Numbered from the stretch's first letter, positions 1-13,426 are shown. The stretch: 64,000 nucleotides of DNA from [Pantoea] beijingensis (GCF_022647505.1 NZ_CP071409.1:434001-498000); one strand, 5' to 3'. Program-made: numbers and translations. The notes: generated from the sequence alone by a model not told the origin.

Positions 1-274
1 GCTGTCAATGCGTATCTATACCGAAGAAGAGAGCCAGCGGCTTGATGCGAATTGCCGGGGGTTTATTCTATTTCTGGAGCAGATACAAGTACTTAATCTC
101 GAAACGCGGGAAATGGTTATTGAGCGCATTATGGCTCTGGATACCCTCGAGTTCGATCTGGAAGATCTCAAATGGGTCGTGTTGATGGTTCTGTTTAATA
201 TCCCCGGATGTGAAAACGCCTATCAGCAGATGGAAGAGCTACTTTTCGACGTCAATGAAGGAATGCTGCACTGA
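1..274 (+). CDS. smg: Smg family protein (DUF494), 3' part only
   Basis: The reading frame is already open at the first complete codon and runs to a TGA at 272-274, so this is the C-terminal part (about 90 residues) of a protein that is normally near 157 residues. The visible part matches E. coli Smg closely from memory (for example [20 protein letters not shown] in E. coli against [20 protein letters not shown] here; ending NEGMLH). The Met at 8 is internal, not the start. Smg is a small acidic protein encoded beside dprA/smf and upstream of yrdD in Enterobacterales; its molecular function is not established. It is probably cotranscribed with yrdD-tsaC-aroE. Confidence 0.93.
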   Translation, partial: LSMRIYTEEESQRLDANCRGFILFLEQIQVLNLETREMVIERIMALDTLEFDLEDLKWVVLMVLFNIPGCENAYQQMEELLFDVNEGMLH

Positions 275-299
275 AGATTGTTTTCGTGTACACAACGCT

Positions 300-857
300 A
301 TGAATAAAACAGCGCTTTTCGCTGTGCGAAAAAATGAACCCTGCCCTCAATGTGGGGCAGAACTGACTATCCGTTCAGGAAAGCACGGTGCTTTTTTGGG
401 ATGTTCAGATTACCCGGCATGTGATTATGTTCGCCCGTTAAAAAATCAGGTTGATGGGCATGTTGTTAAAGTCCTGGAAGGACAGCACTGCCCTGAGTGT
501 CAGTCTGAGCTGGTGCTGCGTCAGGGGCGTTACGGTATGTTTATCGGTTGTAGCAATTATCCGACATGTGAGCATACGGAGGTTATCGATCGCCCGGACG
601 CGACGACCATTCCTTGCCCGCAATGTCAGCAGGGGAAACTTGTTCAGCGACGTTCACGCTATGGAAAGACGTTTCACTCATGCGATCGCTACCCTGATTG
701 CCAGTTTACCGTGAACTTTACGCCCATCGAAGGCACGTGTGAATTCTGCCATTTTTCCCTCCTTATCGAGAAAAAAACCGCTCAGGGCCTCAAGCGTCTT
801 TGTGCAAGTAAAGCCTGTGGTAAACCCGTGAGCTTAGGAAGCAGCAGTGAAGAATAG
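300..857 (+). CDS. yrdD: Topoisomerase-type C4 zinc-finger protein YrdD
   Basis: 185 residues if translation starts at the ATG at 300, which aligns with the E. coli start ([19 protein letters not shown] here). An in-frame ATG at 210 lies inside smg and is less likely. The protein is a string of four C4 zinc-ribbon units, each with a CxxC pair and a second CxxC- or Cx5C-type pair (CPQC/CSDYPAC, CPEC/CSNYPTC, CPQC/CDRYPDC, CEFC/CASKAC), the same fold that ends type IA topoisomerase TopA. The role is probably nucleic-acid binding; no catalytic domain is present. The stop overlaps the tsaC start by 11 bp, which suggests translational coupling. Confidence 0.92.
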   Translation: MNKTALFAVRKNEPCPQCGAELTIRSGKHGAFLGCSDYPACDYVRPLKNQVDGHVVKVLEGQHCPECQSELVLRQGRYGMFIGCSNYPTCEHTEVIDRPDATTIPCPQCQQGKLVQRRSRYGKTFHSCDRYPDCQFTVNFTPIEGTCEFCHFSLLIEKKTAQGLKRLCASKACGKPVSLGSSSEE

Positions 858-1419
858 TGTTTTAGACGACTCCGTTGAAATCTGTGTTGAACAACTGCGT
901 AAGCAGTCGGTTATTGCTTACCCGACCGAAGCCGTTTTTGGACTGGGTTGCGACCCCGATAGTGAAACTGCGGTTTTACAACTTTTGGCATTAAAGCAGC
1001 GCCCGGTTGAAAAGGGGCTAATTCTGATTGCTTCCGATTATCAGCAGCTTGAGCCTTATATTTCCGATCGTGAGCTATCGGTAGCGCAACGTGAAAGAAT
1101 GTTTGCCAGTTGGCCTGGCCCCGTAACCTGGGTGGTACCCGCAACGTCACAAACCCCCCGCTGGTTGACTGGACGGTTTGACTCTCTGGCCGTACGCGTC
1201 AGTAATCATCCTGACGTGCAACAACTTTGTCGCGCTTTTGGTAAGCCTGTCGTGTCAACCAGCGCAAATTTATCCGGTCTGGAACCCTGCCGCTCGTCCG
1301 AGGAAGTTCGTCAGCAATTTGGTGCAGATTTCCCTGTACTGGAGGGCAAAACAGGCGGGCGACTGAATCCTTCGGAAATTCGTGATGTCATCAGTGGCGA
1401 ACAGATTCGCAAGGGATAA
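847..1419 (+). CDS. tsaC: Threonylcarbamoyl-AMP synthase TsaC
   Basis: 190 residues starting at a GTG. This is the short TsaC form of the YrdC/Sua5 family, without the C-terminal Sua5 domain. It makes threonylcarbamoyl-AMP from threonine, bicarbonate and ATP, the first step of the t6A37 modification of ANN-decoding tRNAs in the cytoplasm. Family motifs are visible: [16 protein letters not shown] near residue 23, [13 protein letters not shown] near 50, and STSANLSG near 139. It overlaps yrdD by 11 bp and ends 4 bp before aroE, so it sits in a tight smg-yrdD-tsaC-aroE-yrdB run, as in E. coli. Confidence 0.96.
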   Translation: MKNSVLDDSVEICVEQLRKQSVIAYPTEAVFGLGCDPDSETAVLQLLALKQRPVEKGLILIASDYQQLEPYISDRELSVAQRERMFASWPGPVTWVVPATSQTPRWLTGRFDSLAVRVSNHPDVQQLCRAFGKPVVSTSANLSGLEPCRSSEEVRQQFGADFPVLEGKTGGRLNPSEIRDVISGEQIRKG

Positions 1420-1423
1420 AATT

Positions 1424-2245
1424 ATGCTGGAAACCTTCGCCGTCTTTGGCAACCCGATTAATCACAGCAAATCGCCGCGTATCCATCAATTATTTGCTGA
1501 ACAGACGGGAATTGCGCATTCCTACGGGCGTATCTGTGCGCCGGTAGAGGCGTTTGAAAAAACGCTGATGCAATTTTTCTCTCAAAGTGGCCGTGGTGCA
1601 AACGTCACGATGCCTTTTAAACAAGAGGCTTTTGCACTTGCTGATGAATTAACCGAGCGTGCGGCACTGGCCGGTGCCGTGAATACCTTAAAAAAAATGA
1701 GCGATGGCCGTTTAATCGGAGATAACACGGATGGCATTGGGTTATTAACCGACCTTCAGCGACTCAATTTAATTAAACCTACGGATAAGATCCTGCTAGT
1801 GGGGGCAGGTGGCGCGGCGCGTGGAGTGATTCTACCGTTACTTTCTTTTGGCTGCGCTATCACCATCGCTAACCGCACGCTACAACGAGCTGAAGATCTC
1901 GCGGATCTGTTTCAACACACTGGCGATATTCAGGCTTGCGCACTGGATAAACTTAATAGCAGAGACATTGATCTGATCATTAATGCCACATCAAGCGGCG
2001 TGAATGGTGATATCCCTGAGATACCCGCAGCGCTTGTCACGTCAGACACGCGATGCTATGACATGTTTTATCAGACGGGGGAGACGCCCTTTTTACAATG
2101 GTGTCAAAAATACGGCGCTATGCAATATGCGGAGGGATTAGGCATGCTGGTGGGCCAGGCTGCTCACTCATTCTTGCTATGGCATGAAGTCTTACCTGAA
2201 ATCGCTCCGGTTATCAGCATCCTCAAGCGTGAGCTGACCGCGTGA
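1424..2245 (+). CDS. aroE: Shikimate dehydrogenase (NADP+) AroE
   Basis: 273 residues from the ATG at 1424; the further in-frame ATG at 1382 lies inside tsaC and lacks similarity. It reduces 3-dehydroshikimate to shikimate with NADPH, step four of the chorismate pathway. Visible signatures are [13 protein letters not shown] (shikimate binding, near residue 8), [12 protein letters not shown] with the catalytic Lys near 65, NTDGIG near 100, the Rossmann glycine motif GAGGAARG near 126, NATSSG near 188 and the C-terminal [12 protein letters not shown]. Its stop overlaps the GTG start of yrdB by 3 bp (GTGA). Confidence 0.97.
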   Translation: MLETFAVFGNPINHSKSPRIHQLFAEQTGIAHSYGRICAPVEAFEKTLMQFFSQSGRGANVTMPFKQEAFALADELTERAALAGAVNTLKKMSDGRLIGDNTDGIGLLTDLQRLNLIKPTDKILLVGAGGAARGVILPLLSFGCAITIANRTLQRAEDLADLFQHTGDIQACALDKLNSRDIDLIINATSSGVNGDIPEIPAALVTSDTRCYDMFYQTGETPFLQWCQKYGAMQYAEGLGMLVGQAAHSFLLWHEVLPEIAPVISILKRELTA

Positions 2246-2493
2246 ATCAGGCTATCCAGTTTCCGGACCGGGAAGCGTGGGAAGGTGAGTACCACGCTGT
2301 ATGCTTTCCTGTGCTGGTAAATGGGTTTCAGCTCACTTGTGCGATAGCGGGTGATACGTTACGGGCGCGTTATGGCAGCGATGAACCTGAAATAGATATA
2401 TTCAGGGCCCACCGCTGGGACCTGGAAGAGGAAGCTGAAGTGCTAATTAAACAGCAACAGGAAGATGCTCAGGGCTGGGTTTGGTTGAGATAG
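2242..2493 (+). CDS. yrdB: DUF1488 family protein YrdB
   Basis: 83 residues beginning at a GTG within the overlapping GTGA that also holds the aroE stop. It matches E. coli YrdB from memory ([11 protein letters not shown] at the start, [10 protein letters not shown] in the middle, GWVWL at the end). No catalytic motif is visible and the function is unknown. It is translationally coupled to aroE. Its 3' end overlaps the 3' end of the convergent gene yrdA by 25 bp, so the two transcripts must be complementary at their ends. Confidence 0.9.
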   Translation: MNQAIQFPDREAWEGEYHAVCFPVLVNGFQLTCAIAGDTLRARYGSDEPEIDIFRAHRWDLEEEAEVLIKQQQEDAQGWVWLR

Positions 2494-3014
2494 TCATCTT
2501 TCCAGCCAACATAGTTATTCGATGAATATAACAGTCCGGCTATCTCTTTTTCAGTCAACGGACGTACCTTCCGGGCCGGACTACCAAGATAAAGATGACC
2601 ACTCTCCAGGCGTTTACCCGGAGCGACTAAACTTCCTGCGCCAATCATCACATCATCCTCAACAATGGCACCATCCAGTAAAATAGAGCCCATCCCAACC
2701 AGAACGCGATTTCCGATTGTGCAGCCATGAAGCATGACTTTATGGCCAACGGTCACGTCCTCACCGATGATCAGAGGAAAACCTTCCGGGTTATTAGAGG
2801 ATTTATGGGTAACATGCAGCACACTGCCATCTTGAATATTGCTACGCTTGCCAATGAAGACTTTATTCACATCACCGCGAATAGCAACTAATGGCCAGAT
2901 ACTCACATCATCTGCTAATGACACTTCACCCACGACGACGCTAGACGCATCTACCATTACCCGTTCACCAAGTTGGGGAAAAAACTGTTTAAAAGGACGT
3001 AAAACCGCTGGCAT
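2469..3014 (-). CDS. yrdA: Gamma-carbonic anhydrase-like hexapeptide protein YrdA
   Basis: 181 residues. Left-handed beta-helix protein of the gamma-carbonic anhydrase (Cam/PaaY-like) family, with hexapeptide repeats such as VLVGMGSILLDGAIVEDDVM. The three zinc-ligand histidines expected of the family are visible in LHVTHKS (two) and VGHKVMLHG. A ribosome binding site (GGAGAGAAGCTATG) supports the start. Enzyme activity of the E. coli homologue is not firmly established, so the carbonic anhydrase role is family-based inference. It is transcribed away from the rRNA operon. Confidence 0.92.
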   Translation of the reverse strand: MPAVLRPFKQFFPQLGERVMVDASSVVVGEVSLADDVSIWPLVAIRGDVNKVFIGKRSNIQDGSVLHVTHKSSNNPEGFPLIIGEDVTVGHKVMLHGCTIGNRVLVGMGSILLDGAIVEDDVMIGAGSLVAPGKRLESGHLYLGSPARKVRPLTEKEIAGLLYSSNNYVGWKDDYLNQTQP

Positions 3015-3082
3015 AGCTTCTCTCCGTTAATCATATGGCTCAAGCATGCGAGCCAGTTGTACATAAAACAACGATAGTTGTA

Positions 3083-3110
3083 ATACTTCAAGTTGCTTAT
3101 GGGACGTTGC
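3083..3110 (+). repeat. Remnant of a dispersed palindromic repeat (left end)
   Basis: The sequence ATACTTCAAGTTGC at 3083 matches the left end of the element at 36846 (ATACTTCAAATTGC). No matching right end is recognisable before the rRNA promoter, so only a fragment can be claimed. It lies between yrdA and the rRNA upstream region. Confidence 0.4.
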
Positions 3111-3225
3111 TATCACGGCGATCGTTGCCCCGAACTATTGTTTCCCCCATTTACAGGGGAAGTTGTGCTGCAAAAATGCACGGATCGTGTGAGATCCAAG
3201 CAAAAAGATTGAAAACGCAGCAATC

Positions 3226-3285
3226 GAAATAAAAGATCTAAAAAAGGCTTGTGCAATAAATTCGGATCCCTATAATGCGCCTCCA
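3226..3285 (+). promoter_or_regulatory. rRNA operon promoter P1 with A/T-rich UP element
   Basis: The -35 TTGTGC (3249-3254) and -10 TATAAT (3271-3276) are separated by 16 bp. They are followed by a GC-rich discriminator GCGCCTCC and a probable +1 at A3285. This arrangement is nearly identical to E. coli rrn P1 promoters as remembered. The stretch just upstream, 3226-3247, is A/T rich (AAATAAAAGATCTAAAAAAG) as expected of an UP element. Fis sites probably lie further upstream but I cannot place them with confidence. Confidence 0.9.
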
Positions 3286-3371
3286 CTGACACGGAACAAC
3301 GGCTTACAGGCCACCGGGTCAGAGGTTCAGAACACACTGAACCGCCAGAGAAAAAACCTCCTTAAAAAGGG

Positions 3372-3400
3372 TTGACTCTGAAAGAGGAAAGCGTAATATA
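3372..3400 (+). promoter_or_regulatory. rRNA operon promoter P2
   Basis: -35 TTGACT (3372-3377), 16-bp spacer, -10 TAATAT (3394-3399), followed by CGCCACCTCGC. It lies about 120 bp downstream of P1, the usual P1-P2 distance in enterobacterial rRNA operons. Confidence 0.85.
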
Positions 3401-3439
3401 CGCCACCTCGCAGCAGCAGGCGAAGCCGCTGACTGCACC

Positions 3440-3450
3440 GCTCTTTAACA
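3440..3450 (+). promoter_or_regulatory. boxA antitermination site of the rRNA leader
   Basis: GCTCTTTAACA matches the rRNA boxA that recruits NusB/NusE and prevents Rho-dependent termination. It is followed by the 5' arm of the 16S processing stem (ATCAGACAATCTGTG, from about 3456), which pairs with CACAACAGATTGTCTGAT just after the 16S gene (about 5170-5187) to form the RNase III substrate. Confidence 0.88.
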
Positions 3451-3600
3451 ATTTATCAGACAATCTGTGTGGGCACTCGCAGGATTGATATCAACGTCTC
3501 CGGACGTAAAAAATATCAAGTCTTAAGAGTGAACACGTAATAAATTCATTACGACGTTTTCCTTGAGCATCGCTTCACGAGTTGAAGCAAATCAAACTTT

Positions 3601-5142
<1,542 letters not shown>

Positions 5143-5214
5143 CCTGAAGATACTTTCCGGCGCAGTGTCCACAACAGATTGTCTGATGAAAAGAAACGAG
5201 CAGGATACCTTTAT

Positions 5215-5291
<77 letters not shown>

Positions 5292-5373
5292 AATTCTTAC
5301 TCATGCTGCGTTATGCTCGCGGTCGTTTACTGAAGTAAACTTCCCGGTCGCATGCCTTGCCTGAGAAAGAATT
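5292..5373 (+). repeat. Long imperfect palindrome between tRNA-Ile and tRNA-Ala
   Basis: Begins directly after the tRNA-Ile CCA. Outer arms AATTCTT (5292-5298) and AAGAATT (5367-5373) are complementary, the centre is GTTTACT-GA-AGTAAAC (5325-5340), and much of the sequence between pairs imperfectly (CTCATGC/GCATGCC-type segments). This makes a hairpin of roughly 40 bp per arm. The E. coli rrnD spacer, as I recall it, has a much shorter Ile-Ala interval. It may be an inserted palindromic repeat; the resemblance to the elements at 13427 and 36846 is only partial. Confidence 0.65.
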
Positions 5374-5420
5374 AACTCTTGATTGAGTTTGGTAATAAAG
5401 GTCTCTGCAAGTGACTGTAT

Positions 5421-5496
5421 GGGGCTATAGCTCAGCTGGGAGAGCGCCTGCCTTGCACGCAGGAGGTCAGCGGTTCGATCCCGCTTAGCTCCACCA
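5421..5496 (+). tRNA. alaT: tRNA-Ala (TGC)
   Basis: 76 nt with encoded CCA. The acceptor stem GGGGCTA/TAGCTCC, anticodon TGC at 5454-5456 and T loop GTTCGATCC are all present. Second tRNA of the 16S-23S spacer. The symbol is by analogy with E. coli (alaU in rrnD). Confidence 0.97.
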
Positions 5497-5557
5497 TATA
5501 TGTCCTGAAATCCAATACTTCAGAGTGTACTGGCAACAGTATGCTGCGAAGTATTAT

Positions 5558-5568
5558 GCTCTTTAACA
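5558..5568 (+). promoter_or_regulatory. boxA antitermination site in the 16S-23S spacer
   Basis: GCTCTTTAACA, identical to the leader boxA at 3440. It is placed between tRNA-Ala and the 23S gene as in other enterobacterial rRNA operons, where it renews the antitermination complex before 23S. Confidence 0.85.
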
Positions 5569-5697
5569 ATCCGGAACAAGCTGAAAATTGAAACGACACG
5601 TCGCGTCATTCTTCCGTAATAAAGAATGAAGGCGGTGTGTTCGAGTCTCTCAAATTATCACGACACATGTGCGTTGCAAAACGCCTGTGGGTTGTGA

Positions 5698-8605
<2,908 letters not shown>

Positions 8606-8702
8606 ACAACGCCAGAGGCGTTTTGGTAGAGAGACGATAAGATTTTCGGCTTGTAAACGGATAAAGAATCAGTGGCGCAGAATGAGCGTCACGAAAAGAA
8701 TT

Positions 8703-8822
8703 TGCCTGGCGGCACTAGCGCGGTGGTCCCACCTGACCCCATGCCGAACTCAGAAGTGAAACGCCGTAGCGCCGATGGTAGTGTGGGGTCTCCCCATGCG
8801 AGAGTAGGGAACTGCCAGGCAT
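8703..8822 (+). rRNA. rrf: 5S ribosomal RNA, first copy
   Basis: 120 nt from TGCCTGGCGGCACTAGCGCG to GGGAACTGCCAGGCAT; the ends pair as the terminal helix of 5S rRNA. It is identical base for base to the second copy at 8949-9068 and corresponds to rrfD of E. coli rrnD. Confidence 0.97.
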
Positions 8823-8835
8823 CAAATATTAGCGT

Positions 8836-8911
8836 GCTGATATGGCTCAGTTGGTAGAGCGCACCCTTGGTAAGGGTGAGGTCCCCAGTTCGACTCTGGG
8901 TATCAGCACCA
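8836..8911 (+). tRNA. thrV: tRNA-Thr (GGT)
   Basis: 76 nt with encoded CCA. The acceptor stem GCTGATA/TATCAGC is perfect, the anticodon is GGT at 8869-8871 and the T loop is GTTCGACTC. It lies between two 5S genes, which is the hallmark of the rrnD operon (rrfD-thrV-rrfF). Confidence 0.97.
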
Positions 8912-8948
8912 GTAACAAATTAAGCGTGAGTTCGGTAAATAAAGAATT

Positions 8949-9068
8949 TGCCTGGCGGCACTAGCGCGGTGGTCCCACCTGACCCCATGCCGAACTCAGA
9001 AGTGAAACGCCGTAGCGCCGATGGTAGTGTGGGGTCTCCCCATGCGAGAGTAGGGAACTGCCAGGCAT
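8949..9068 (+). rRNA. rrf: 5S ribosomal RNA, second copy
   Basis: 120 nt, identical to the copy at 8703-8822. The identity extends into both flanks so that 8695-8828 and 8941-9074 form a perfect 134-bp direct repeat around tRNA-Thr. It corresponds to rrfF of E. coli. Confidence 0.97.
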
Positions 9069-9078
9069 CAAATAAAAC

Positions 9079-9112
9079 AAAAGGCCCGGTCGAAAGACCG
9101 GGCCTTTTGTTT
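9079..9112 (+). terminator. Terminator of the rRNA operon
   Basis: Arms AAAAGGCCCGGTC (9079-9091) and GACCGGGCCTTTT (9096-9108) around a GAAA tetraloop, followed by GTTTAT. The 13-bp perfect stem with A/T flanks can act on both strands, so it also protects the rRNA operon from transcription through the oppositely oriented aap genes. Confidence 0.93.
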
Positions 9113-9220
9113 ATCTGTATCTTGCCGGTGAGCCCTCTCCAGAGCTGCCCACAGTAGAACGGGCAAGATAGCCCGTCATACAACACTCAGGTCTTGCATA
9201 AGCTGCAAAGAGAGTTTCTC

Positions 9221-9982
9221 TTAATGAATAACCTGAGAAAGAAATGCTTTTGTCCTCTCGGATGTGGGGTTAGAGAAGAATTTCTGTGGCGGAGCTTGCT
9301 CGACAATCTCTCCTTGATCCATAAATATCACGCGGTCTGCTACCGTACGAGCGAATCCCATCTCATGCGTCACGCACAGCATTGTCATTCCATCCTCTGC
9401 AAGGCCGATCATTGTATCCAATACTTCTTTTACCATTTCAGGATCGAGAGCCGAGGTCGGTTCATCAAACAGCATAATTTTGGGCTTCATACAGAGCGAA
9501 CGTGCGATTGCAACACGCTGCTGCTGTCCGCCTGAAAGCTGTCCGGGGAATTTGTGTGCATGTTCAGCGATACGCACCCGTTGCAAATAATGCATGGCCA
9601 ACTCTTCTGCTTCTTTCTTTGGTGTTTTGCGTACCCAAATGGGGGCAAGAGTACAGTTTTGTAAAACACTCAAATGCGGGAACAGATTAAAGTGTTGGAA
9701 GACCATACCGACCTCGGTGCGCACCCGCTCTATGTTACGTAAATCACCATCTAGCAGTGTACCGTCAACTACAATACGCCCTTGTTGGTGCTCTTCAAGG
9801 TGGTTAATGCAACGAATGGTTGTCGATTTACCTGAACCTGAAGGGCCACATAGCACGATGCGCTCGCGTGGTTTAACCTGCAGGTTAATATTTTTCAGAA
9901 CGTGGAATTGCCCATACCATTTATTCACATCTTCCAGCGTAATCATCATTGTATCGCCGGAATTAACCATAGATTCAGTCAT
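9221..9982 (-). CDS. aapP: General L-amino-acid ABC transporter, ATP-binding protein
   Basis: 253 residues. ABC ATPase of the polar amino-acid uptake family, closest from memory to E. coli YhdZ ([21 protein letters not shown]). Walker [10 protein letters not shown] is at residues 46-54, the signature is LSGGQQQR, Walker B is [12 protein letters not shown], and the switch His lies in CVTHEMG. It energises import of amino acids across the inner membrane together with AapQ and AapM. The start is supported by GAGG 7 nt upstream. It is the last gene of aapJ-Q-M-P and lies 8 bp after aapM; the operon runs head-on toward the rRNA operon. Confidence 0.94.
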   Translation of the reverse strand: MTESMVNSGDTMMITLEDVNKWYGQFHVLKNINLQVKPRERIVLCGPSGSGKSTTIRCINHLEEHQQGRIVVDGTLLDGDLRNIERVRTEVGMVFQHFNLFPHLSVLQNCTLAPIWVRKTPKKEAEELAMHYLQRVRIAEHAHKFPGQLSGGQQQRVAIARSLCMKPKIMLFDEPTSALDPEMVKEVLDTMIGLAEDGMTMLCVTHEMGFARTVADRVIFMDQGEIVEQAPPQKFFSNPTSERTKAFLSQVIH

Positions 9983-9990
9983 TTTAAACC

Positions 9991-11091
9991 TCAGTGTGGC
10001 GTACGCCCGGTGTGAAAACGCTTCTCCAGATATTGGCTGTAGCGCGACATGCTAAAACAAAACACCCAATAAGTAAGGGCGGCGAAAACATAACCTTCCG
10101 TCGACATGCCAAGCCATTCGGGATCGACAGTGGCTTGCTGCACGCTGCTGAAAAGATCGAAAAGTCCAATAATGATGACAAGGCTGGTATCTTTGAACAG
10201 GGCTATGATGGTGTTAACTAAGCCTGGAATAACCATTTTTAGTGCCTGTGGTAGGATCACCAAACCTTGCATCCTCCAGTAACCGAGTGCGAGTGACTCA
10301 GCTGCTTCATACTGTCCTTTCGGTAAGGCTTGCAGGCCACCACGGACCACTTCAGCAACATAAGCTGACTGGAAGAGAATCACACCGACCAGTGCACGTA
10401 CCAGTTTATCGATACTGGTTCCTTCTGCCATAAATAGGGGCAGCATAACTGATGACATGAAGAGGACGGTGATCAGTGGTACTCCGCGCCAGAACTCAAT
10501 GAAGATAATCGACAATGAACGCACTACGGGTAAGCGTGAACGTCTTCCCAGCGCCAACAGAATACCTAAAGGCAACGCGCCGGCAATGCCGACTGAGGCG
10601 ATAATGAGCGTCAGCGTCAAACCACCCCACTGGCGAGTTTCCACGCGTTCCAGGCCCAGATAGCCACCGTAGAACAGGAACCATACGACGACAGGGTAAA
10701 TAATTGCCCATACCGCAATGTAACGTCCCCGTCGAGGTATCTTACTGATAAACATTGGTATAATAGACAGTAAGCCAATAATCAGCGAAAGATTGATACG
10801 CCAGCGTAGCTCATGTGGGTAAAGGCCATAGATAAACTGGCCAAAACGAGCATGAATGAACACCCAGCATGCACCATCTTTGGTGCAATCGGCTCGTGTA
10901 GAACCTATCCAATTAGCCTGTACGATAAGCCAATTCAGGGCCGGAGGAATGATGGACCATATCAGCCAAAGGCAGAATAGCGTTAGTAGCGAATTGGACC
11001 AGCTTGAAAACAGATTTTTCCGGATCCAACGTAACACGCGGATAAACATATTTGTTGGCGCAGGCGGCGTCTCATGTGAAATAACAGTCAT
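9991..11091 (-). CDS. aapM: General L-amino-acid ABC transporter, permease AapM
   Basis: 366 residues with several hydrophobic segments. The typical permease core is in the C-terminal half ([20 protein letters not shown] near residue 155), and the cytoplasmic EAA loop [15 protein letters not shown] starts near residue 262 and contacts the ATPase. The N-terminal half contains a longer loop region with two cysteines, normal for the HisMQ-type AapM/YhdY branch. It pairs with AapQ as a heterodimeric channel. A ribosome binding site (AGAGGACG) precedes the ATG. The gene is 14 bp downstream of aapQ. Confidence 0.94.
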   Translation of the reverse strand: MTVISHETPPAPTNMFIRVLRWIRKNLFSSWSNSLLTLFCLWLIWSIIPPALNWLIVQANWIGSTRADCTKDGACWVFIHARFGQFIYGLYPHELRWRINLSLIIGLLSIIPMFISKIPRRGRYIAVWAIIYPVVVWFLFYGGYLGLERVETRQWGGLTLTLIIASVGIAGALPLGILLALGRRSRLPVVRSLSIIFIEFWRGVPLITVLFMSSVMLPLFMAEGTSIDKLVRALVGVILFQSAYVAEVVRGGLQALPKGQYEAAESLALGYWRMQGLVILPQALKMVIPGLVNTIIALFKDTSLVIIIGLFDLFSSVQQATVDPEWLGMSTEGYVFAALTYWVFCFSMSRYSQYLEKRFHTGRTPH

Positions 11092-11105
11092 AATATTCCG
11101 TCCTC

Positions 11106-12284
11106 TTAGCGCTCAACCAGCGCGATTTTGCGGTTATAGATATTCATTAACAACGAAATCGACAGGCTGATAATCAGGTAAACCGCCATCGTGATAGCAA
11201 TCGTTTCAATCGCCTGGCCAGTCTGGTTCAAGACTGTTCCGGCAAAAAGCGAAACCATATCCGGATAACCGATTGCTGCTGCCAGTGACGAGTTTTTGAC
11301 AATATTCAGATACTGGCTGGTCAGCGGGGGAATGATGACCCGCATCGCCTGCGGAATGATGACCTGCCGTAGTGTTACCGGTGTCGGTAATCCAAGTGAG
11401 CGCGCCGCTTCGTGTTGACCATGAGGAACAGATTGAATACCTGAGCGAATCACCTCGGCGATAAAGGACGATGTGTAAATAGACAGCGCTACCGTCAGGG
11501 CTGCCAGCTCAGGAATTAACGCGAATCCCCCTCGAAAATTGAAGCCGCGCAGCTGTGGTATATCCCAGTGCATTGCTGCGCCATAAAAAACATGAGCTAT
11601 GAGCGGGAATATCACCAGAATAGGAATCGCAGTCGGCCATGTGCGGCGTAACTGCCCGGTTTTTAACTGATGTTTACGATTGAAGCGATGCAATCCAATA
11701 ATTCCCGCGATTGCTAGTAGCAATGCGATAATAAACGGGAAGGTTCCTGGAGAGTATTCAGGCCACGGAATATAAAGCCCCCGATTACTTACATATGCCA
11801 AATCGAACGCATTCATTGCCTGGCGTGGCCCCGGTAGATTACGCAGCACGGCAAAATACCAGAAGAAGATCTGTAACAGTGGTGGAATATTGCGGAACGT
11901 TTCAATATAGACATTCGCTATTTTACGTAGCAGCCAATTGTCTGACAGACGCGCCAGTCCAATAAAAAAACCGAGAAAAGACGCAAAAACAATACAGAGT
12001 ACGGAAACCAATAGGGTATTAGTTAAGCCAACGAGAAACACACGGGCATAGGTATCGCCTTCAGAATAATCAATTAAATGCTGAACGATACCAAAACCAG
12101 CATTACGTTCCAGAAAACCAAAACCGGAAGTGATACCGCGATTGGCTAAATTAATCACAGTATTGTGAATGAGATAACCAGCAACAGCGAGAACCGCAAC
12201 AATCGCGACGATCTGGTAGCACCAGGCACGTACCGCAGGATTGGTGAATGAAAGATCCTTTTTCACGGTTGGGCGTTGAGACAT
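11106..12284 (-). CDS. aapQ: General L-amino-acid ABC transporter, permease AapQ
   Basis: 392 residues, HisMQ-type inner-membrane permease (YhdX in E. coli). The EAA loop EAARSLGLPTPVTLRQVIIP begins near residue 292. An unusually long insertion between transmembrane segments (around residues 120-230) is characteristic of AapQ. It works with AapM, AapP and the binding protein AapJ. It lies 70 bp after aapJ, which leaves room for a processing or attenuation site between the abundant binding protein and the membrane parts. Confidence 0.94.
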   Translation of the reverse strand: MSQRPTVKKDLSFTNPAVRAWCYQIVAIVAVLAVAGYLIHNTVINLANRGITSGFGFLERNAGFGIVQHLIDYSEGDTYARVFLVGLTNTLLVSVLCIVFASFLGFFIGLARLSDNWLLRKIANVYIETFRNIPPLLQIFFWYFAVLRNLPGPRQAMNAFDLAYVSNRGLYIPWPEYSPGTFPFIIALLLAIAGIIGLHRFNRKHQLKTGQLRRTWPTAIPILVIFPLIAHVFYGAAMHWDIPQLRGFNFRGGFALIPELAALTVALSIYTSSFIAEVIRSGIQSVPHGQHEAARSLGLPTPVTLRQVIIPQAMRVIIPPLTSQYLNIVKNSSLAAAIGYPDMVSLFAGTVLNQTGQAIETIAITMAVYLIISLSISLLMNIYNRKIALVER

Positions 12285-12354
12285 GTTGAAACCTCAGTAA
12301 CGGAAATTCTGACGTGGGCACCGTAAATACTACGGTGCCCTGTAAACGAGGGAA

Positions 12355-13380
12355 TTAACGTACCGGCGGAGCGTACTGGATGCCACCATCTTTCCAGAGG
12401 GCATTTTGACCGCGTGCAATTTTCAATGCACTGTCTTTACCCACATTACGGTCAAAGCTTTCCTGATAATTTCCAACCTGCTTAATGATGTTATAAGCCC
12501 ATTTGTTATCAAGCTTTAGATCCTTACCAAAATCACCTTCAGCACCCAGCAGGTGAGCCATATCGGGTGTGGTTGGCTTCGCTGTCATTTGATCGACATT
12601 TTTCGAGTTAATGCCCATCTCTTCCGCGTTTAACATAGCGTTAAAGGACCATTTTACGATAGTGAACCAATCATCATCACCGCGGCGAACTAATGGGCCT
12701 AGCGGTTCCTTAGAAATCACTTCCGGTAATACAATAAATTCATCTGGCTGACCGAGTTTAATGCGCAATGCATAAAGCTGCGACTGGTCGGAAGCGAGGG
12801 TGTCGCAACGCCCGCTATCCAGAGCTTTTGCCGATTCGTCTGAGCGATCGAATGTAACGGGTGTATAGCTCATCTTGTTAGCTTTGAAATAATCCGCAAC
12901 GTTCAGTTCAGTATCCGTGCCTGCCTGGATACACACGGTTGCGCCATCAAGTTCCTTCGCGCTTTTCAGACCGGCTTTATTATGAGTGAGGAAACCAATG
13001 CCGTCGTAGTAGTTTACGCCGGCAAATATAAAGCCCATACCGCCATCACGGGCAGAGGTCCACGTAGTATTACGTGAAAGTATGTCTACTTCACCCGATT
13101 GCAGTGCGGTGAAACGTTCTTTCGCCGTAAGAGGGGTGTATTTTACTTTCGTGTCGTCACCAAACACTGCAGCCGCAGCCGCGCGGCAAATATCCACATC
13201 CAGGCCAGTAAATTTCCCGCTGGCATCCGCGTAAGAAAAACCGGGCAGGCCGTCACTGATACCACACTGAATAAACCCTTTTTTCTTAATAGCATCCAAC
13301 GTTGTACCCGCATGGGCCTGGTTAGCGATGGCAAAAAAAGCAGCAGTTGCAACCAGGGTAGAAAGCATCATTTTATTCAT
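12355..13380 (-). CDS. aapJ: General L-amino-acid ABC transporter, periplasmic binding protein
   Basis: 341 residues with a Sec signal peptide (MNKMMLSTLVATAAFFAIA, cleavage probably after NQAHA). The rest is a type II periplasmic binding protein of the SBP_bac_3 family: QCGISDGLPGFSYADASGKF near residue 38, GLDVDICRA near 60, SRNTTWTSARD near 100 and ASDQSQLYALR near 198, all closely matching E. coli YhdW from memory. It captures L-amino acids in the periplasm. First gene of the operon; an SD-like CAGGAT precedes the ATG. The promoter must lie in 13381-13600, which also holds a palindromic repeat. Confidence 0.94.
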   Translation of the reverse strand: MNKMMLSTLVATAAFFAIANQAHAGTTLDAIKKKGFIQCGISDGLPGFSYADASGKFTGLDVDICRAAAAAVFGDDTKVKYTPLTAKERFTALQSGEVDILSRNTTWTSARDGGMGFIFAGVNYYDGIGFLTHNKAGLKSAKELDGATVCIQAGTDTELNVADYFKANKMSYTPVTFDRSDESAKALDSGRCDTLASDQSQLYALRIKLGQPDEFIVLPEVISKEPLGPLVRRGDDDWFTIVKWSFNAMLNAEEMGINSKNVDQMTAKPTTPDMAHLLGAEGDFGKDLKLDNKWAYNIIKQVGNYQESFDRNVGKDSALKIARGQNALWKDGGIQYAPPVR

Positions 13381-13426
13381 AAAGCATCCTGTGTGGTTTA
13401 ATTGTTTTGTTATGTTTAAACCCGCA

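Noticed and set aside
5641..5697. Dyads near the 23S start considered as a separate regulatory element
   Set aside because: They pair with the sequence after the 23S gene and are the normal RNase III processing stem.
8672..9157. Two near-identical reading frames, one over each 5S copy
   Set aside because: They are translations of the 5S rRNA genes (8703-8822 and 8949-9068), with identical sequence because the rRNA is duplicated. Likewise all frames inside 3601-8605 are within 16S and 23S rRNA.
9621..10055. Frames opposite aapP and aapM on the plus strand
   Set aside because: Antisense to well-supported ABC transporter genes; no ribosome binding sites or recognisable products.
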